A stretch of 64,000 nucleotides of DNA from positions 8,394,832-8,458,831 of the forward strand of contig NC_051438.1 in the NCBI RefSeq assembly GCF_001649575.2, written 5' to 3'. Shown piece after piece: positions 34,330-46,015 of the stretch (position 1 is its first letter; each line of letters starts with the position of its first letter). Both the position numbers and the translations under genes were made by a program. The DNA is from Kryptolebias marmoratus. Its lineage: Eukaryota > Chordata > Actinopteri > Cyprinodontiformes > Rivulidae. The notes under the pieces are model-generated. The model did not search any database and had not been told where the DNA came from. It was given only the letters and a program-made list of their open reading frames with translations.

Positions 34330-36290
34330 GTCAGTATTGAAATGACAGTTTCCTTTGACAAATAAGTGTTTTTACACACTTTGTCAAGATTGGTTTCAAA
34401 GTTTAATTTATCATCTATCACTGTCCCCAGGTATTTATAAGTCTGCACTCTCTCAAAGGCCTGGCCTCTAATTGAAGATACTTCCTGTTTGTGAGGTAAT
34501 AGTCATATCCTTCATCTTATCGATAGTTAATTTGAGGAAGGAGTCGTCACTCCATGTAACAAAATCATCAACCACCTGCCCATGACTGCTTTCATGTCCT
34601 TTAAGCAGGCTGACAATAGCACAATCATCTGCATGTTTTATGATAAACCTACTGTCATGTCTGCTCTGACTCATGTTTGTGTATAAAATAAAAAGCAGGG
34701 GTGACTACACGCATCCTTGAGGTGACCCAGTGGAGGAGTACTTGATGTCAGACAGACGGTTATTAACTCTCACTCTCTGTGTCCTATGACGGAAAAAATT
34801 CTAAATCCAGCCCGTCAGACTATTGCACAAGGAAAACTGTTCAACAAGCAAGGCTGGATTGTATTAAAAGCTGAGGAAAAATCACCAAATAAAAGTCTAA
34901 CATGTGTCTCATTAGATTCTCCTGTAAGGTGCTTCAGCAGCAGGTTTAGCAAAGTGAGTGTTGCATCTTCTTCCCCTCGATGAGGCCTATAAGCAAACTG
35001 CAGGGGATCTAGAAGATGCTGAGTCTGCTTTAAAATCTCATCTCTGATTAGTTTTTATCAAAACTGAGGTCAAAGCTACTGGTTTAAAATGGTCAACAGT
35101 TTTAGGGTGATTAGATTTGGGGACAGGAACCACAAGAGCATTCTTCCAAATGGTAGGAACATGTTGTGTTTGCAGAGACTTATTATAAATATAGTGGAAG
35201 ACTGGACTCAGCTCATTAGCACAAAGCTTTACAGAACGGCCACATAGGCTTTTTTAACATCTTGAAGACTGACGTTAAAGTGCTGTGTGTCTGTAAGATT
35301 ATGAACCAGTTTCTGTGTTTCTTCTCGAAGATCACAGGAGTCAAAACGACAATAAAATGAGTTTCAGGCATTTGCAAGTTTGAAATCCTGAATCGATCCC
35401 GTCCATAGTTACCCGGGTGTCTTTTGGCTTCTGAAGACCTACAATACTGGCCCATGCTGAGCCGGGTTTATTTGCTTTGTACTTTTGTTTTGCTATTAAA
35501 ATGTCAATTTTTAATTATTTTCTTGCTAAATGTTGGTCAGAGACTGTTCCCTGTTTAAATTGATTTGATTGTATATTGATTTTTTGTATAAACATGACTT
35601 AACTGATTTAGTCACCCAACGTCTATTGTTAGGATATATTTTTATACACTTCCGTGGGATAATCATATCCCTACAAAATGTGACATAAGAACATGTTACA
35701 TCCGCCAGTGGATCTAAATCATCACCACAAGATTGTCGAAAAAGGTCCCAGTCTGTATCTGTAGGAACTGATTCCTCATTCCATATGTAAGTAACTCTAC
35801 AATATGCAGTTTTGTGAGAATTTAGTCAATTTATCAAGAAAAACTACCTTTAAAACATTTTGACACTTGGTAAATCCACTGTGTTCACGCTGACACTTTC
35901 TATCTTTGATTTTTCTACAGGGAATGTAGAAAGTGGCTGTCTTAATCACCAAATTTATGAGATTAACTTCTGTTGCATGTCTAATCAATAATTTGGATCT
36001 AGAATTAAAGTCTTCATGTCCTGATTTCCCTGAAGCTTCTGCTCCTTCCGGTCTGGATCCTCCAACATATGATTGTGTTGGTTTAAATTGTAAACTTTGA
36101 CACCAGTGTTGTTCCTTTATTTGATAAAGAAGTGGAGGATGTTCCAGACCTGTATGCTGACAATCCATCTGTCCGATCCACATTCTCCTAACTTCATCTT
36201 CCTGCTGATATCTGGCTCTCCTCTGCCTCCTTCTGCTTTCATTGTGTTTTTTTTTCATGGAGCTGACAGGATTTTACACCAGTGTGGTGA
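34330..36290 (-). mobile_element. Non-LTR retrotransposon ORF2 remnant
   Basis: Minus strand. Recognisable pieces, broken by stops and frameshifts, run from an N-terminal part (about 35797-36258) through a linker with RWVTKSVKSCLYKK (about 35580-35625) to reverse transcriptase with an ADD-like catalytic site (HADDCAIVSLLKG, about 34608-34646) and GSPQGCVV-like context just before it (about 34700-34730). About 1.9 kb long. The endonuclease part is not evident. Inactive. Confidence 0.65.
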
Positions 36291-37270
36291 ATTTCAGGAG
36301 GATCTCGTGTACAGCTGAAGACCTACATCATCAAAGACGGCATGTCTCATTGACAGTCGTTAACATTGCTCCCGTTTTGGCGGACATATTGGATCCTCCA
36401 CAACGTCACAAATTCTGATTAGACGATGAGAGGGAGGGCTCTCTCTTTGTTTTTAGCTCCATGGTTTCTACAGTTTTATGTAAGAGAAAAAGACCCCTTC
36501 AGTTTTGAAGAAAAGCTCACAGCTCAGAGTACTGGAGGTCAGTCAGAGTTTGGATGTGAGCACAAAGAGAGGAAAACTGGGTGAACGACAACAAAAACGC
36601 CCACGTTTTGATGCAAAAACTGTGTAAGTTTGCAAAAAATGTGCAATGTTTCAACAGCTCAAACGTTGGTTTATGACGTCGTCCTACTAAATTCTGTGAT
36701 CCAGTTCTATTATTAAAAACATCAAAGTGCCAGTTCTGCCACAAAAGGTCCAACTTTCTGTGACCTGTTTAAACCCTGAATAATGTTTCTGTTGTTAAGT
36801 CTCATTGTTGTGTTTGTGGACATTTCTCTCAGGCTTTTTCTCATTTGGACCACACCGCACAACGAGCTGTTACCAAAAGTCCCAATCCAGCTTCATGTTT
36901 TAACGCTTTGTGAGGTTTTTGTTTTTTCCTTAAACTGCACTGACCAATGAACTGAAATGTGTGACAGAAACAGGAAAAATAATTTAAAAAAAAGACACTC
37001 ATCAAATCCTGCTACTAATAATAATTTCTGTATTTAAACAGTGTCCTTATAAACCAAAAGTCAAACGACTCATTTCACTTTTTGCCTCAGTCATTTCCAT
37101 TAGTTCTCCTTTTCTTTCACAGTTTTTCTTCAGCTTGCAGCAGCTGCAGCTGAGCTGGAATAAACCAGCTGTAAAACAAAGAAGAAGAGTACTTTCACAA
37201 GAGCTGTGCTGAATCAGTGAGTCGGTGTGACGACACGCCGTAGTTCCCCTCCTCACAAACACACTCTGTA
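36291..37270. other. Intergenic DNA: no gene seen
   Basis: AT-rich sequence without recognisable repeats or supported frames; it leads into the promoter-like block at 37.28 kb. Confidence 0.45.
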
Positions 37271-37282
37271 GGTCTCTGTGTG

Positions 37283-37360
37283 CGACGTCAGCGGGCTCGG
37301 ATCTGATTGGCCGTCGGCGGTGACGTCACAGCGGGGAGATTTCTGAGGAGGGTGAGTCAT
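37283..37360 (+). promoter_or_regulatory. Orphan promoter-like cluster (CRE, CCAAT, AP-1)
   Basis: A short CpG-rich block in AT-rich DNA holds CGACGTCA (37283-37290), an inverted CCAAT box ATTGG (37306-37310), a perfect palindromic CRE TGACGTCA (37321-37328) and TGAGTCA AP-1 site (37353-37359). The last overlaps a good splice-donor match (AGG then GTGAGT at 37352). No exon could be attached. It may be a distal promoter for ddit4l 3.4 kb downstream or for an unseen noncoding gene. Confidence 0.4.
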
Positions 37361-38499
37361 TTCACGTCGAACCAGCAAGGTTGAACTTTAAGTCCATCTG
37401 AAACTGTATCAGACAGCAAAGTCCTCCTTACATGTCTTTAAGACAAAGTTCTGTCTTTACAGCTACATTTAAAAGCAGCTAAACATTATATTTTTAAATT
37501 CGGCGATCTTTTTCTAGCACTGCATGGGTTTTTTGCAGTAGATGTGACAAAACCCTAATTGCTTTAAAAGTTATCAATAAAAAAAAAATCACTTTTAAAA
37601 TGGACTGGGAGGCAGAGAGCAGGTCCTACGGTCTCGTTGTGGGGGACAGAGGTTCGGACCTTGAGCTACAGATAGCTCTGTTTGTTTTTTTAAAGCTCCA
37701 CTCCCTGGCCTTTTCTCAGGCGAGTGTCTGGATGTCACGAGTCAGACCACGTTATGTTACTCACCTGTGAGTCAAGCAAAGTCCACCTCCTTGAGTCTAG
37801 ACACGTACTAAAGAAAAAAAAACTTTCCAGCCTTTAAAGGAACCTCATGGATTAAAGAAGCTGTAAGAAGAGTTAAATATTTATTAAAGTACACACTAAC
37901 AAGAGGCAGTGAAACGGTCATTTCACAGTTGTAACTTAGGTTATAACGTATTTATTAATTATTTACAGGGTGAGACATTTTTATTCTGCTGAACTTCTTC
38001 AGATCGTCCACTTAGAAACCAACATCCATCAAGACGAGTTACTGAGAGGAAGCAAACCAAAGCAAAGACATCTGATGATGCTTTCAAGTATCTGTATATA
38101 TTTATATATACGGTATATGTTTACAGGTATGTGACGAGCTGCAGTGGCAGCATATTTACTTCAGACCTGTTGGTGTAAAACCTTTAGGTGAGTCACAGGC
38201 GGGTAGATTTCCACAGCAGCTGGTGTTCCTGTTTTGCCCCAAAAGTTTTACTTTAAAAAAAAAATAGCTTTGTCATCCCTGCAGTTTGTTAAATGCAAAA
38301 AGATTCTTCAGAAATATTCAAAACCTGTGAGAGGTAAATGTATTTAAAAAGCGTTACAGCGGTGAGAAAGATCGTTGGGTAAAGTTGCCCAGATGGAATA
38401 AATGTTATTATTCCAAGGGTCTGTCGCTGCTCAAGTCCTGCTTGTATTAGAAAAAATGTAAACTAATTCCAGTCATGCTGAAATAAATGACGATCTGAA

Positions 38500-38860
38500 G
38501 ACAGTTCACATGTCTTACATGTGCTTTTTGGACTTGGAGAAGGCATTGAACCGTGTTCCTCAGGGTACCCTATAGGGGGCGCTCTGTGAGTATGGGATTG
38601 GGGGTCCATTACTACGGGTCCTTCAGTCTCTATACAGACGGTCTGAGAGTCTGGTTCTCCTTGCCAGCAGTAAGTCGGACCTCTTCAGGGTGGGAGCTGG
38701 ACTTCACCAGGGCTGATTCTGTTCGTGACGTTTATGGACAGAATTTCTCTGTGCAGCCAGGGGGTGGAGGGGGTCCGGTTCAGTGGCCTCAGGATTCTGT
38801 CTCCTCTACTTCCAGATGATGTGGTCCTGTTGGCTCTAGGACACCAGTGAGAGCTGGAGA
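38500..38860 (+). mobile_element. LINE reverse transcriptase fragment
   Basis: TTTTTGGACTTGGAGAAGGC and GACAGAATTTCTCTG-type segments match the same LINE family as 17.6-19.3 kb (compare 18770-18800). Frameshifted, sense strand plus. Confidence 0.65.
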
Positions 38861-39529
38861 TCAGGACACAATGACTCTAACTCCCCACGTGTGAAATCCA
38901 CATGGTTGCTCTGTGAAGGAAACCATTTCAGCACGTCAGAATGTCCCGAACCGTTTACCAGCGCCAGGATCCAAACAAACCCCCCAAAAACTGGTCAAAC
39001 CTCTCGGTACCTGAGGAAGCTACATCCTCATTTCTGAAAAGCTCCACATTCAAATTTTTTACATTCGGAAACACCGAAGCCAGAGTTTTCAAAAACCTTC
39101 ACTTTGCTATGCGTTTCTCAACGCATCCACTTTTCTCCCTAAAGGCACAAATAATGTGTAGACAGGAGGTGCGCCAGAAGTGCTACAGCCTGCTGCTGCC
39201 GCCACTACTTGCGCTTGTGAAAAAAAACACGGGCAAAGATTTCTAAAACGGCATTCAGATGAACAGCTATGAACTGTTTTAGACTGGAGCAATGAACTCA
39301 TTCATACCAGTCATTAGCTTGAAAATCTAAACTGTCCTTTGAACTTTCATCTGTAGTTTTAAATTAAATTAGATTTAATTTAAAACTAACCTTAACCCTA
39401 ATCAATGTATTCACATAATAATAAACGATTCACACAGAATTTTAGTCCATTGACTGAATGTCATTAGAATAAATAACAATAAAATGGATTGATTGTGAAT
39501 TTGTATTTTTAGTGAACTGATTACAGTTC

Positions 39530-39690
39530 TGGTTCTGGGTCTTCTCCCAGTCGGACATGCCTGGAACACCTTTCTATGGAGGCGTCCAGGGGGCATCTTT
39601 ACCAGATACCCGAACCACCTCAACTGGCTCCTCTCGATGTGGAGGAGCAGCGGCTCTACTCTGACTCCCTCCTGGATAACCGAACTTCTC
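39530..39690 (-). mobile_element. LINE ORF2 C-terminal fragment, inverted
   Basis: Minus-strand translation reads RSQLRWFGYLVKMPPGRLHR then VFQACPTGRRPR, the conserved end of this LINE family's ORF2. Confidence 0.7.
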
Positions 39691-39704
39691 ACCCTGTCTC
39701 TAAG

Positions 39705-40070
39705 ATGAATTTTTCCTGAAGGCGGTCGGGATGAAGATCAGCACCTCTAAATCTGAGGCCATGGTCCTCGCTTGGAAAAGGGTGGACTGCTCTCTCCATG
39801 GGAGAGCCCTGTACCCATGATCTCTTTCTTTCAGTCATTACCCAAAGGTCATGACCAAAGGTGAGGGTAGGAACGTAGACCAACCAGTAAACAGAGAGTT
39901 TAGCTCCCTCTTCACCACAGCAGACAGGTACGGAGTACACAACACTGAGGAAGCTGCACCGATCTGTCTGTTGATCTCATGCTCCATTCACCCAAAAATA
40001 CATAAACTCCTCCACTTGAGGCAGCACCTCATCCCTAACATGGACTTATGGGATCGCTTGCAAAAATAAA
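39705..40070 (+). mobile_element. LINE fragments, plus strand
   Basis: GATGAAGATCAGCACCTCTA (39731-39750) and TTACCCAAAGGTCATGACCA-like sequence (39838-39858) belong to the same LINE type, in the opposite orientation to the preceding piece, so this is a rearranged mosaic. It ends in an AAATAAATAAATAAA tail. Confidence 0.6.
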
Positions 40071-40518
40071 TAAATAAATAAAATCACGTTTTTATGTGAT
40101 TTCTACAGGTGTAGTTCATGTGGCTAAACCAAAAATGAGTTTGGGGAGAATCTTTAACCGGTTCTTGATATGTTGTTAATGTTCTTTTCACCATGTGGCA
40201 TGGTGTTAGTGATTCAGCTCCTTGTTAGAATGTGTAAACAGTGGACAAAGGGGAAAAAAGGAGAAAAAATTAAATAATAAAAAATCCATCTGGAGTAGTG
40301 TTGACTGAGATTGTATCCACAACCGGTTAGATACTGATTGTTCATAACCATTCCACGGAACTGCACGTCAAAAACCTGAACTATCCCTTTAAAATATGAT
40401 CTTTAATTTATTAGGAAGCATTTAAATCGGGACGCAGCTTCAGATGTACGTGCCTTCCTCACCTGTGTGATCATAATGTAGAAACTAAGAGTAAAAAACT
40501 CCGGTGTTGGGGTCAGAA

Positions 40519-40680
40519 TGATGTAATTATCCCTGTAGTTACGCTGAAGCCTGGCGCTGCAACCTGCGCGGACGTTGCGTGAGCCGCAAACCCGGAACTT
40601 TCCAGACTGATCCGGCTAAGCCCCGCCCCCTGCGCTGATGCAAGCGGGAGGGTGAGGGGGGCGGAGCCTCGGGTATAAAA
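40519..40680 (+). promoter_or_regulatory. ddit4l promoter with stress-response sites and TATA box
   Basis: In order: TGATGTAAT (40519-40527), matching the C/EBP-ATF (ATF4) composite element TGATGNAAN; GCGTG hypoxia-response core (40577-40581); GGAACTTTCC (40594-40603), a palindromic NF-kB-like site that also resembles a heat-shock element; GC boxes (around 40620-40630 and 40658-40666); and TATAAAA (40674-40680), about 100 bases before the ATG. DDIT4-family genes are known ATF4, HIF-1 and stress targets; activity of each site here is inferred. Confidence 0.6.
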
Positions 40681-40776
40681 GCTCCGGGCTCGTGCGGCTA
40701 CCCTCGACTCATTCATGGAGGAATCGCAGAGAGAACAGCTGGAGGAGACGCCGGAGCTTCACGGAGAGGATTCAGG

Positions 40777-41716
40777 ATGGTGTATACCGCGGCTCTGCCC
40801 CTCGAACACGGACTGTCCGCGCTGTCGGAGGACGGGAGTGTCGTGGAGATGATCGGGCGGTTCTTCCAGCCCAGAGCCCCGGTGCGAGGCGCGAGCTCAG
40901 CCCGGCGGGGGAGCGTCGACAGCTGCGACGAGAAGGAGAACAACTCGCCTGGTAAGTCTGAGTTTTTGTTAAAAACGCACAGTAAGAGACTGAATTACTC
41001 TGCCACTGTTAGCTGAGGTGGTTATGGAGCTGTTAATGCTCCTAAATATAATGACTTGGGCTGTTCCTCTGCCTCTTTAAGAGTTTAATATATTTGTCCT
41101 TAAGATTAAAATGACCTGAGGCCTCGGGTTAACTTGGCTCAAGGGTAGCAGCACGGTTGACTCAGTCAGTCAAGTCTTCAGTCAGCTGATGAGCTGTCAT
41201 CAGCCTCTTGTTGAACCTGACTGGAAGAAAGTGGCTCCATTTTCTGACTCCTTCCTGTCTCCTCCCACAGGTCCAGACCAGGACTCTGGTCTGGAGGAGG
41301 AACAGCAGCTCCTCCATCATGACGTGACCCAGCAGATGGAGCGCTGTCTGACCGAGGCCAAGGCCTCCACCCTGCACTGCCGCCTGCTGCTGCTGCCCCG
41401 CCGCATGATCCCCAGGATCGGCCAGCACATCCTGCGCTCCTCCGCCGAGGAGCCCTGCGGACTCCGGGGGGCCTCCATCAAGCTTTACGTCGAGGGCAAA
41501 GACGGCCTGAAGTCGGCGGGGAGCATCCTCCCGGACCCGAGCGTCACGCCCACCTTCGAGCTCTCCGTGGTCCTCAGGGTGGACGAGGACGACGGCTGGC
41601 CGCCTCTGAGGCACATCTTTGACACCAGCAGGGTCCTGAAGCTGAGGGCCGAGTACCGGCTGGTGAAGAGGAAGCTCTACTCCTCAGCCAGTCCTGTAGT
41701 TCAGGATTACAGATGA
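40777..41716 (+). CDS. ddit4l: DDIT4/REDD-family mTORC1 inhibitor (DDIT4-like)
   Basis: Two coding exons, 40777-40951 and 41271-41716 (phase 1), give 206 residues; stop 41714-41716. REDD proteins inhibit mTORC1 through TSC1/TSC2 under stress. The conserved core is clear: LPRRMIPRIGQHILRSSAEEPCG (about 100-122), EPCGLRG (119-125), PTFELSVVLR (152-161) and YRLVKRKLYSS (187-197). Length is near the human paralogues (193 and 232). The N-terminus MVYTAAL, a basic RRGSVD site, KENNSP (53-58) and DSGLEE (63-68) are outside the core. The adjacent ppp3ca favours ddit4l (human DDIT4L is near PPP3CA), but ddit4 is not excluded. The start is the first ATG after the TATA box that opens the conserved frame; an out-of-frame ATG at 40715 precedes it. 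Confidence 0.92.
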
Positions 41717-41875
41717 ACTGAGACGGGACACGTTTATTCACTTTGAACCAACTTAGGAACTGGAAGATTCTGCAGCCTTCGTAGTAACTCTTGAGTTTTT
41801 TTATTTTTTTACTTGACAGATGTGAGTAACTTTGAGCAGGTCCTCAAATCGCACCAGAGATTGTTTGTTTTTCAC

Positions 41876-41977
41876 AATAAATCTGCTGTTTCTTTGCACA
41901 AAACACTACCAGTTATGATTTCAATCCAGAACTGGGCTGGTCTCACTTCTGAAGTGTACTTCATCTTATTTAATAAA
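41876..41977 (+). terminator. Two poly(A) signals of ddit4l
   Basis: AATAAA at 41876-41881 and again at 41972-41977, 160 and 256 bases after the stop. Either could end the transcript. Confidence 0.65.
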
Positions 41978-42298
41978 TTATTTACACTTGACTCTGTCCT
42001 GTGTGCGTGCTGCTTGCTGTCTCGGTGAAACCCCAGGGGCCAGAGGGATTAAATCTGTCAAATTACATGAATATATTGAGCCTTTACTGGGTGTCAACGT
42101 TTTACAAATTACACCTGGATGAATTGCATTTAGATTGAAGTGTAGTTTTCAATAAAAAGGTCAGTTTTGGGGAAAACTGCACAATTAAAACCAGAAAAAC
42201 CAAGCTGGTCCCCTAAAGTTGAAGATGATCCTGGCAGAAGTGCTGAAACCTGAAGAAAGTCATGAGCTGAAAAGTTTAAGGTTGAGCAGTGATTAGAC

Positions 42299-42512
42299 CG
42301 GGGGTCTCCAACCCTGGTCCTGGAGGGCCACCATCCTGCATGTTTTACTTGTTTCTCTGCTCCAACACACCTGATTCAGTGGTTAAATCACCTCTTCATG
42401 TTCTGCAGAAGCCTGTTAATCACCCATTGATTCAAATCAGGTGTGTTGAAGCAGAGAAACAAGTAAAACCTGCAGGATGGTGGCCCTCCAGGACCAGGGT
42501 TAGAGACCCCTG
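42299..42512. mobile_element. hAT-type MITE
   Basis: Long imperfect inverted repeats: GGGGTCTCCAACCCTGGTCC at the left and its complement at the right (GGACCAGGGTTAGAGACCCC). The palindrome extends through GGCCACCATCCTGCA and the inner CAACACACCTGATTCA part. About 214 bp, no coding capacity. Flanking octamers are only weakly similar. Confidence 0.8.
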
Positions 42513-43420
42513 GACTTGAGCCATGTTTGATAAACTGGTACAAGTACTACTGGTGGTACCTAAAAGCTAACAGAAGTCAAAAGCCAGTTTGACCAAAAAT
42601 GGCACCAGTTTGGTGAAGCAGATTTCAGAGAACGTCTTTGAATGAACATGTATCTATGGGTAAAATATTTGTAAATCTGAAATGTAACTGAGGCTTCGAA
42701 GTCTCAGCCAGTTGGGTTTAAAGGGTTAAAGTTAGAAGTGCGGGTAGGTCAGGTTGTACAATCTTGTAAACTCTTACTACTGGTTTTATTACATCTCTTA
42801 AAGGTGGTAGTTGTTAAAAACAAGTCTGAGAACCACTGGGCTGGAGGGATAAAACCAAGGCTGCTTGTGGAGGAAATAAAAGGTCAAAGGAATGAGTAAA
42901 CACATCTACTAGTGCTGTGATAGAATTTTGATATTCGACTTAAGGGAAATTAAATTCCTGTTTAGATAAATCTTCTGACCTTACAGGTTTATATAAACCC
43001 AAAATAAACATGATGTCAATTACTTTATTTTACATAAATATTAGTTTATTTATCTCTAGCTGTATTTACATCATATCTAACTGTTCTAAAGACGGTGTAA
43101 TGTGTGAAATATCAATAATTACCAGTTTTGTGTAGGAAACATCTAGACCTAACTGATTGTTTTGTTGGCACACACTGATTTATTTAGAAGACTTATTCGT
43201 TCCCAGCCTGTTCACTAACTCCAGTTCCAGGTGGTTTGCAGGGAAAGGAAACGGCGTAAAATAGTGCAAGGTGTTTAATTTCAACGTGTGGAGTCGGGAC
43301 TCCGAATGCAGCGGGTACAGAGCTGGAAGAATCCGGTCGGAGGCCGACGTTTTGCTCTCCGCCTCAAACCTGTCGGTGGATGAACCGCTCGGACCGGTTC
43401 GACATTTACAGCTAATTTCC

Positions 43421-43426
43421 TTTATT
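43421..43426 (-). terminator. Probable brd8 poly(A) signal
   Basis: TTTATT on the plus strand is AATAAA on the minus strand, 1.5 kb after the brd8 stop. With it the ddit4l and brd8 transcripts converge without overlap. Confidence 0.45.
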
Positions 43427-44960
43427 TAACAAATGTACACCAAAAACATGATACATACACCAGCTACCCTAAGTACAAGATCCTCCTCGGGTACAACACG
43501 TTTACAGAGAACACACACACACACACACACACTCACACACACTCAAACTACTACATCCTAACAGACAAGAGCAGGGATGAACGGTACGTTTTCGGCCCGT
43601 TACGAACCGGTTTGGGCCCAAACTGCCACAACGTCTCAGAGTACTTTTTGTTTGGACTCCTGCCTTCAGACGCCTCCGTTTGTCTCAGCACATAAAATAA
43701 TCGTGGGGTCAAAGGTCGCCCATCAGAGTCACAAGAGGCTGCTGTTGTAAACGCAGGCGTCTGAGATCAAGCCGCTCCACTCTTTTAAAAGGGACAGTTT
43801 GGATGAACAGTTAATATCTTACCTGTCGCAGATGGCTCCTTGGATGGCCTCAGCTCGGAGAAACCGACCGGAAAGGACCGCTGCTTTCTTAAAAACGTTT
43901 GCAGCGGTCCATACTTGCGTTATAAACTTTTACACCGTTGTCGTCAGATTTCAGGATCATTTACGCAGGGGTTAGCAGCTAGCTGTAGCTTCCAGCAGGA
44001 TTACCAGAATAATCACGTGATGTGGAACCGACGACAGCGTCAAGGTTTATAAAAAATAATACTTGAATGAACTGCTTTGACGTTTTGAAGCTTGGAGCCG
44101 TTTTAAGACGGCAGCAATCCCCCGCTTGGACTAGCCGTTAGCTCATCGACCTGGCCAGAGTTAAACTCCAATCCTCCAAGCTTTGACCAATCAAGGAGCT
44201 ACCTATAACAGGTAAGAACCCCACTTCTGAGCGACACATTTAAAGCCCTCCATCGAATGTGATGTCTAAGATATCAATTTGAATTCTTTAATCATGACCT
44301 CTTTTAAATCATTCTTTAAAAAAACAAAAAACAAAAAAAACAGCAGAAATGCTCAGATTATTCTTATAATTTAGGAACCTAACACATGCACCGTTATACA
44401 TTAGCTAACAGGCTGACGCCACCTGAGCCCTGACTCAGCAGAAAACACTGAAACACCGTCAGATTTGGTTTCCGTCTCGATGTACGAAGCTGTGGCCCGA
44501 TTGAATACACGTCTCGGTTCTGTGTGCCGTCGGCCCAACATGCAGGAGTAACAGGACAGGCTTCGAACTTGCGGTGCGTTTTGTGTTTTTCGGGTGGCGG
44601 GCTTCACGTCTCGCCAGCTCTGACTGGGCACAGTTTGGTGCGGGATCCACTCAGCAGACAGACGAGTACTAAAGTAGAAAATGTTCACCGTGATCAAATC
44701 CAGCAGGCAGACCTTCACTGTTTGACCCCAGACAAACTTTTGCTGGTGATTTTTAAAAGAAAAAAAAAGATAAAGTTCTTGTTCATCCTCGGCAGAGAAA
44801 CAATGATAATGATGATGATCTACCTTCACAGGTTCTACCCTGGAGAGAAATCCCACATAAACCATTCTGACCCGCTCCTGATCCAGGTGTGTGTGTGGGT
44901 GAACACACACGCCCAGAGTGAGCAGTCAGCACGAGTGTCATCTCCTCCAAAAGCTCCGTT
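43427..44960 (-). other. brd8: 3' UTR of brd8
   Basis: Noncoding continuation of the last brd8 exon. It includes a CA microsatellite (about 43510-43531), an inverted copy of repeat family B (43790-44260 on the plus strand) and A-rich DNA at 44310-44345. The extent depends on the inferred poly(A) signal. Confidence 0.45.
43790..44260 (+). repeat. Repeat family B, near-complete copy inside the brd8 3' UTR
   Basis: TTAATATCTTACCTGTCGCAGATGG and CTAGCCGTTAGCTCATCGAC landmarks in the same order as at 24.6-25.2 kb. Lies antisense to brd8. Confidence 0.55.
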
Positions 44961-46015
44961 TTACTTCTTCATCTTCAGGTCGGCCTCCATCGCGCTGCGT
45001 CGGCCCCTGGTTCCTCCGTCCTGCGGCACAGACACAGAGCAAAAGGCTTATCGCAAAGGTCAAAGGTCAGCTGAGCAGAACGCAGAGGCCCTTTGTCATG
45101 TGACCGAGCTCTGCACAAACAAAAAAAAAAAAAAAAAAAATAAACACNCTGTCTGAGCAACACGGCCACTAGAGGCTGCACAAGCAAAGACACATATTTA
45201 TAGATCAATACTGAGAGAGAGAAAGCCAGAGGAATCAATTGAGAAACAGGGAAAAGAAGATGGTGAGATAGCATGCAGTTCAGCTCTGCAAAAAAAAAAA
45301 AAAAAAAAAAACAAATAAACACAGCACAGTCCATCTCGGAGGGCTTCCTCCTCGCATGAAGGGCGAAACGGGGGAAAAAAAAAAAGAAAACAAGGATGGC
45401 CAAAACTAAAGAAAAACACCGAGGGAGGTTCAGAAACGAAAAGAAAAGGAGGAGGAAATAAAATTAGAACATGCAGAGACATGAACAACGCCACGTAAAC
45501 GGAAAAAACACAGGAAACCGGCATGGGTTCATTAACCAAAAGGGCAACAGAAGCTTGGGCGATGAAAGGAGGCTCTGTATGTGTGTGTGTGTGTGTGTGT
45601 AAACAATGTAAAGTTCATGAGGGTGACATGGACGACATGTAGGTGAGACGTGTGTGTGTGTGAGAGAGAAGGAGGTCCTTCTGATGGTGTAGATGTGTGG
45701 CTCAGTGAAGCTGCACAACCTGCTTCTTGTTAATAAGAAAACAAAGAGGTTCTTCACCACTCGGAGCAAATCAAAACGATGACATGAGACACTGATTGAC
45801 TGACTTCACTGAAGGAAAAACTGAAAGATGGAGATTAAACGAAAAAGAAAACCGACAGATATCAGAGGTGCAGACGGTGAGTGGCATCATGAGTGTGATG
45901 TTGATGATGTTTTTTTGCGCCGAGGCGGGCCTGGTTCTGGTGAGGTCTGAGGGAGAACCTGAATACTTACAAAGAGAGAGAGAAGGAAAGCAGGAGAGGC
46001 CATTGGGACACTGTC
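44961..46015 (-). CDS. brd8: brd8 last two exons
   Basis: 46015-45971 encodes [15 protein letters not shown] and 45020-44961 encodes [19 protein letters not shown] then TAA. Both have consensus splice sites (CTACAG acceptor, GTAAGT donor). This matches the ending of the shorter vertebrate BRD8 isoform. Confidence 0.9.

Noticed and set aside
38553..38819. Possible novel small protein
   Set aside because: The frame is a piece of LINE reverse transcriptase related to 18.7-19.0 kb.
44401..44910. Minus-strand frame of 169 codons
   Set aside because: It lies in the brd8 3' UTR after the true stop; composition is not protein-like and no similarity is recognised.
44524..45156. Plus-strand frame of 210 codons
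   Set aside because: Antisense to the brd8 3' UTR and last exon, ending in a poly(A) tract with an ambiguous base.
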